From assembly GCA_030817875.1 (NCBI GenBank), contig JAUSZU010000001.1:1736001-1800000 (forward strand): DNA of 64,000 nt, in the 5' to 3' direction. This document shows, one piece after another, positions 62,364 through 64,000 of this stretch (its first letter is position 1; each line of letters opens with the position of its first letter). The notes below the pieces were generated by a model. The model saw only the letters and a program-made list of their open reading frames with translations, was not told the origin of the DNA and made no database searches. The position numbers were made by a program, and so were the translations under genes. This DNA is from Flavobacterium sp. W4I14. GTDB lineage: Bacteria; Bacteroidota; Bacteroidia; Sphingobacteriales; Sphingobacteriaceae.

Positions 62364-63932
62364 TTAATGGGCTGTGTTAGTCTTTTTATTTTTAATTTTC
62401 GTGGGGAAAAGTCCTGCTAAAAAAATGGTTAAAGTGCCGATTACGATAATCATGTTTTTATGTAAAGGATTTCTAAAAACTTCATATTCTGGAGGAAGAA
62501 GAGAAGAAAATGTCATCCATATAATTACGGCAATGCCGATTATTGTTGCTGTTATGGCTTCATGGTTTTTAGTTTGCCTGCTGATGATACCCAAAAGGAA
62601 TAGCCCCAGCATTCCTGCAGCAAAAATCCCTGATAATTCCCACCAGACATCTAAAATACTTTTTACGCCAATCATGGCAATACCAGCAATCATACCCAAT
62701 AAACCAAAGCCAACGGTGGCTAAGTGTAACAGTGATAAATTCTGTTTTTCGGTAATACCAGGCTTGAAATATCTTTTGTAAATATCAACCGAAAACACCG
62801 TTGCTGAAGCATTCATTCCCGAGCTTATGGTACTCATTGCAGCTGATAAAATGGCAGATACAATTAAACCAACCAAACCTATCGGAATTTTAGTGACCAT
62901 AAAATGTGGCATAATTTTATCACCATAATCTGATGGCTGTAATGCATGCTGCACCTTTAACACCTCTGCTGCCGAAGCATGCAAAGGCAAACGCTCTATA
63001 GCCACCTGGTGTTTTATCGACTGCACCAATTCTGGATTGATTTCATAATAGGCATACAAGCAAGATCCTATAATAAAAAAGAGTAATGATGCAGGAATAT
63101 ATAACCACACACACAACCAGATCGATTTCGAAGCCGCTTTACTTGATGATGCCGTATGGTAACGCTGGATATAGTTTTGATCCATTCCGAAGTTATTCAG
63201 GTTGATAAAAAAACCATAAAGCAAAACCACCCAAAACGATGATCCTACAAAATCGAGCCTGAAACTGCCCAAACTAAACTTATTGGCCGATTGTCCGATT
63301 TCTACAATCTTCGAAACTCCTCCCGGCATATTCGAAATAATTAAATACAGAATAAGCAAGGCCCCAAAAGTTTTCACTACCGCTTGTACCACTTCTGTCC
63401 ATATTACCGCTTCAATTCCTCCTAAAACAGTATAAACAATGATACAAATGCCCATTACGATCATAATCATCTGCATGGAGTAGCCTGTGAGTGCTTGTAA
63501 GCTCAGGGCAATTCCAAAAAATATCGATCCCATTCTGGCCAGTTGTGTTAACAAGAAACACAACACTGCATAAACCCTTGCCCATGCGCCAAAACGTTTT
63601 TCCAAATGGGTATAAGCTGATATTTCGCCAGTATTCCGGTAAAAAGGAACAAAATATTTTGAAGCGATCCAAGCGGCCAATGGCATCGAAATGCTGAATA
63701 CAAAAGCATTCCAATTGCTTCCAAAGGCCTTTCCAGGTACACCTAAAAAGGTATTGCTACTTAAAAATGTTGCATAAATTGATAAACCTATCGCCCATCC
63801 GGGGATCAGGCCCGAAGCTTTTGTAAATTGCTCGGAGTTTTTATTTTTCCTCGAAAAATAAACCCCAACTAATATCATTCCAACAAGATAAATGAAGATT
63901 ATTGCAAGATCGACTACAGGAAGTCCTTTCAT
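62364..63932 (-). CDS. Sodium:solute symporter (SSS family, second)
   Basis: 522 residues, about 13-14 membrane segments. Landmarks: AIGLSIYATFLSSNTFLGVP near 47-66 and AILSAAMSTISSGMNASATV near 361, the SSS sodium-site helix. Not close to the symporter at 16878. It precedes the DapA-like aldolase gene, so it probably imports the sugar or sugar acid that the aldolase pathway uses. ATG at 63932; the 68 nt to the window edge show no gene start. Confidence 0.87.
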   Translation of the reverse strand: MKGLPVVDLAIIFIYLVGMILVGVYFSRKNKNSEQFTKASGLIPGWAIGLSIYATFLSSNTFLGVPGKAFGSNWNAFVFSISMPLAAWIASKYFVPFYRNTGEISAYTHLEKRFGAWARVYAVLCFLLTQLARMGSIFFGIALSLQALTGYSMQMIMIVMGICIIVYTVLGGIEAVIWTEVVQAVVKTFGALLILYLIISNMPGGVSKIVEIGQSANKFSLGSFRLDFVGSSFWVVLLYGFFINLNNFGMDQNYIQRYHTASSSKAASKSIWLCVWLYIPASLLFFIIGSCLYAYYEINPELVQSIKHQVAIERLPLHASAAEVLKVQHALQPSDYGDKIMPHFMVTKIPIGLVGLIVSAILSAAMSTISSGMNASATVFSVDIYKRYFKPGITEKQNLSLLHLATVGFGLLGMIAGIAMIGVKSILDVWWELSGIFAAGMLGLFLLGIISRQTKNHEAITATIIGIAVIIWMTFSSLLPPEYEVFRNPLHKNMIIVIGTLTIFLAGLFPTKIKNKKTNTAH

Positions 63933-64000
63933 TATTTGTTGGCTCGTTTATTAATTTGGTTAAAACAAATATGCATGTCTAAATATCAGTATTAATATAA

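Overview
The window looks like the chromosome of a Sphingobacteriaceae-type Bacteroidetes (Pedobacter or a close relative). The sequence is AT-rich, has two SusC/SusD pairs, and carries many signal-peptide or lipobox-bearing carbohydrate-active enzymes in long same-strand runs. Most genes have no Shine-Dalgarno sequence, and intergenic spaces hold families of short palindromic repeats. The assignment is inferred from gene content only. Almost every gene is on the minus strand; only two regulators (IclR at 13534 and AraC at 60455) are on the plus strand. No tRNA, rRNA, CRISPR array, transposase or integrase was recognised.

Right part, read in the direction of minus-strand transcription. 62364-63932 is a sodium:solute symporter and 61375-62307 a DapA-like aldolase. 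A plus-strand AraC regulator (60455-61324) faces a FucI-like sugar isomerase (58601-60235), which is followed by a DUF3826 protein (57922-58590). Next come SusC-SusD-surface lipoprotein (57411 to 51459) and a second SusC-SusD pair (50915 to 45627). From 45234 down to 14624 lies a run of about 30 kb of exported enzymes: two PL1 pectate lyases, a beta-helix plus TIM-barrel two-module protein, a GH140-type apiosidase, a GH43, a beta-propeller protein, an SGNH acetylesterase, GH2, three GH78 rhamnosidases (the third at 10499-13258, beyond the IclR gene), DUF3826, a sialidase-like propeller, an STN-esterase, a Tat-exported TIM barrel, a beta-helix fused to a rhamnose mutarotase, a Gfo/Idh/MocA oxidoreductase and a symporter. 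The set fits a polysaccharide utilisation locus for a rhamnose-rich pectic glycan. The apiosidase, GH78, GH2 and PL1 combination points towards rhamnogalacturonan II or apiose-bearing pectin.

The three major units (enzyme run, SusCD-1, SusCD-2) are each preceded by the same regulatory module of 221-223 bp. It has a distal box (33 of 33 identical in two copies, 30 of 33 in the third), a proximal 17-bp box identical in all three, and a GGCTCAT box, at constant spacing. One copy also has a 21-bp-phased direct repeat. Each module directly follows the terminator hairpin of the preceding unit, so the three units look like one regulon.

Left part. IclR (13534) diverges from GH78, a GH43/GH117-like enzyme and GH2 (13258 to 6806). 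These run into an unusual cytoplasmic cassette: solute-binding protein, CaiB/BaiF CoA-transferase, CaiB/BaiF CoA-transferase, solute-binding protein, Gfo/Idh/MocA oxidoreductase and MaoC hydratase (6524 to 20). Both binding proteins lack signal peptides, no ABC permease or ATPase is present, and the genes overlap by 4-8 nt. This is the best candidate here for an undescribed system.

Another striking feature is that palindromic repeats of several families lie inside the signal-peptide-coding 5' ends of four secreted-enzyme genes (GH2, beta-helix/mutarotase, STN-esterase, SGNH esterase), with the reading frame kept.
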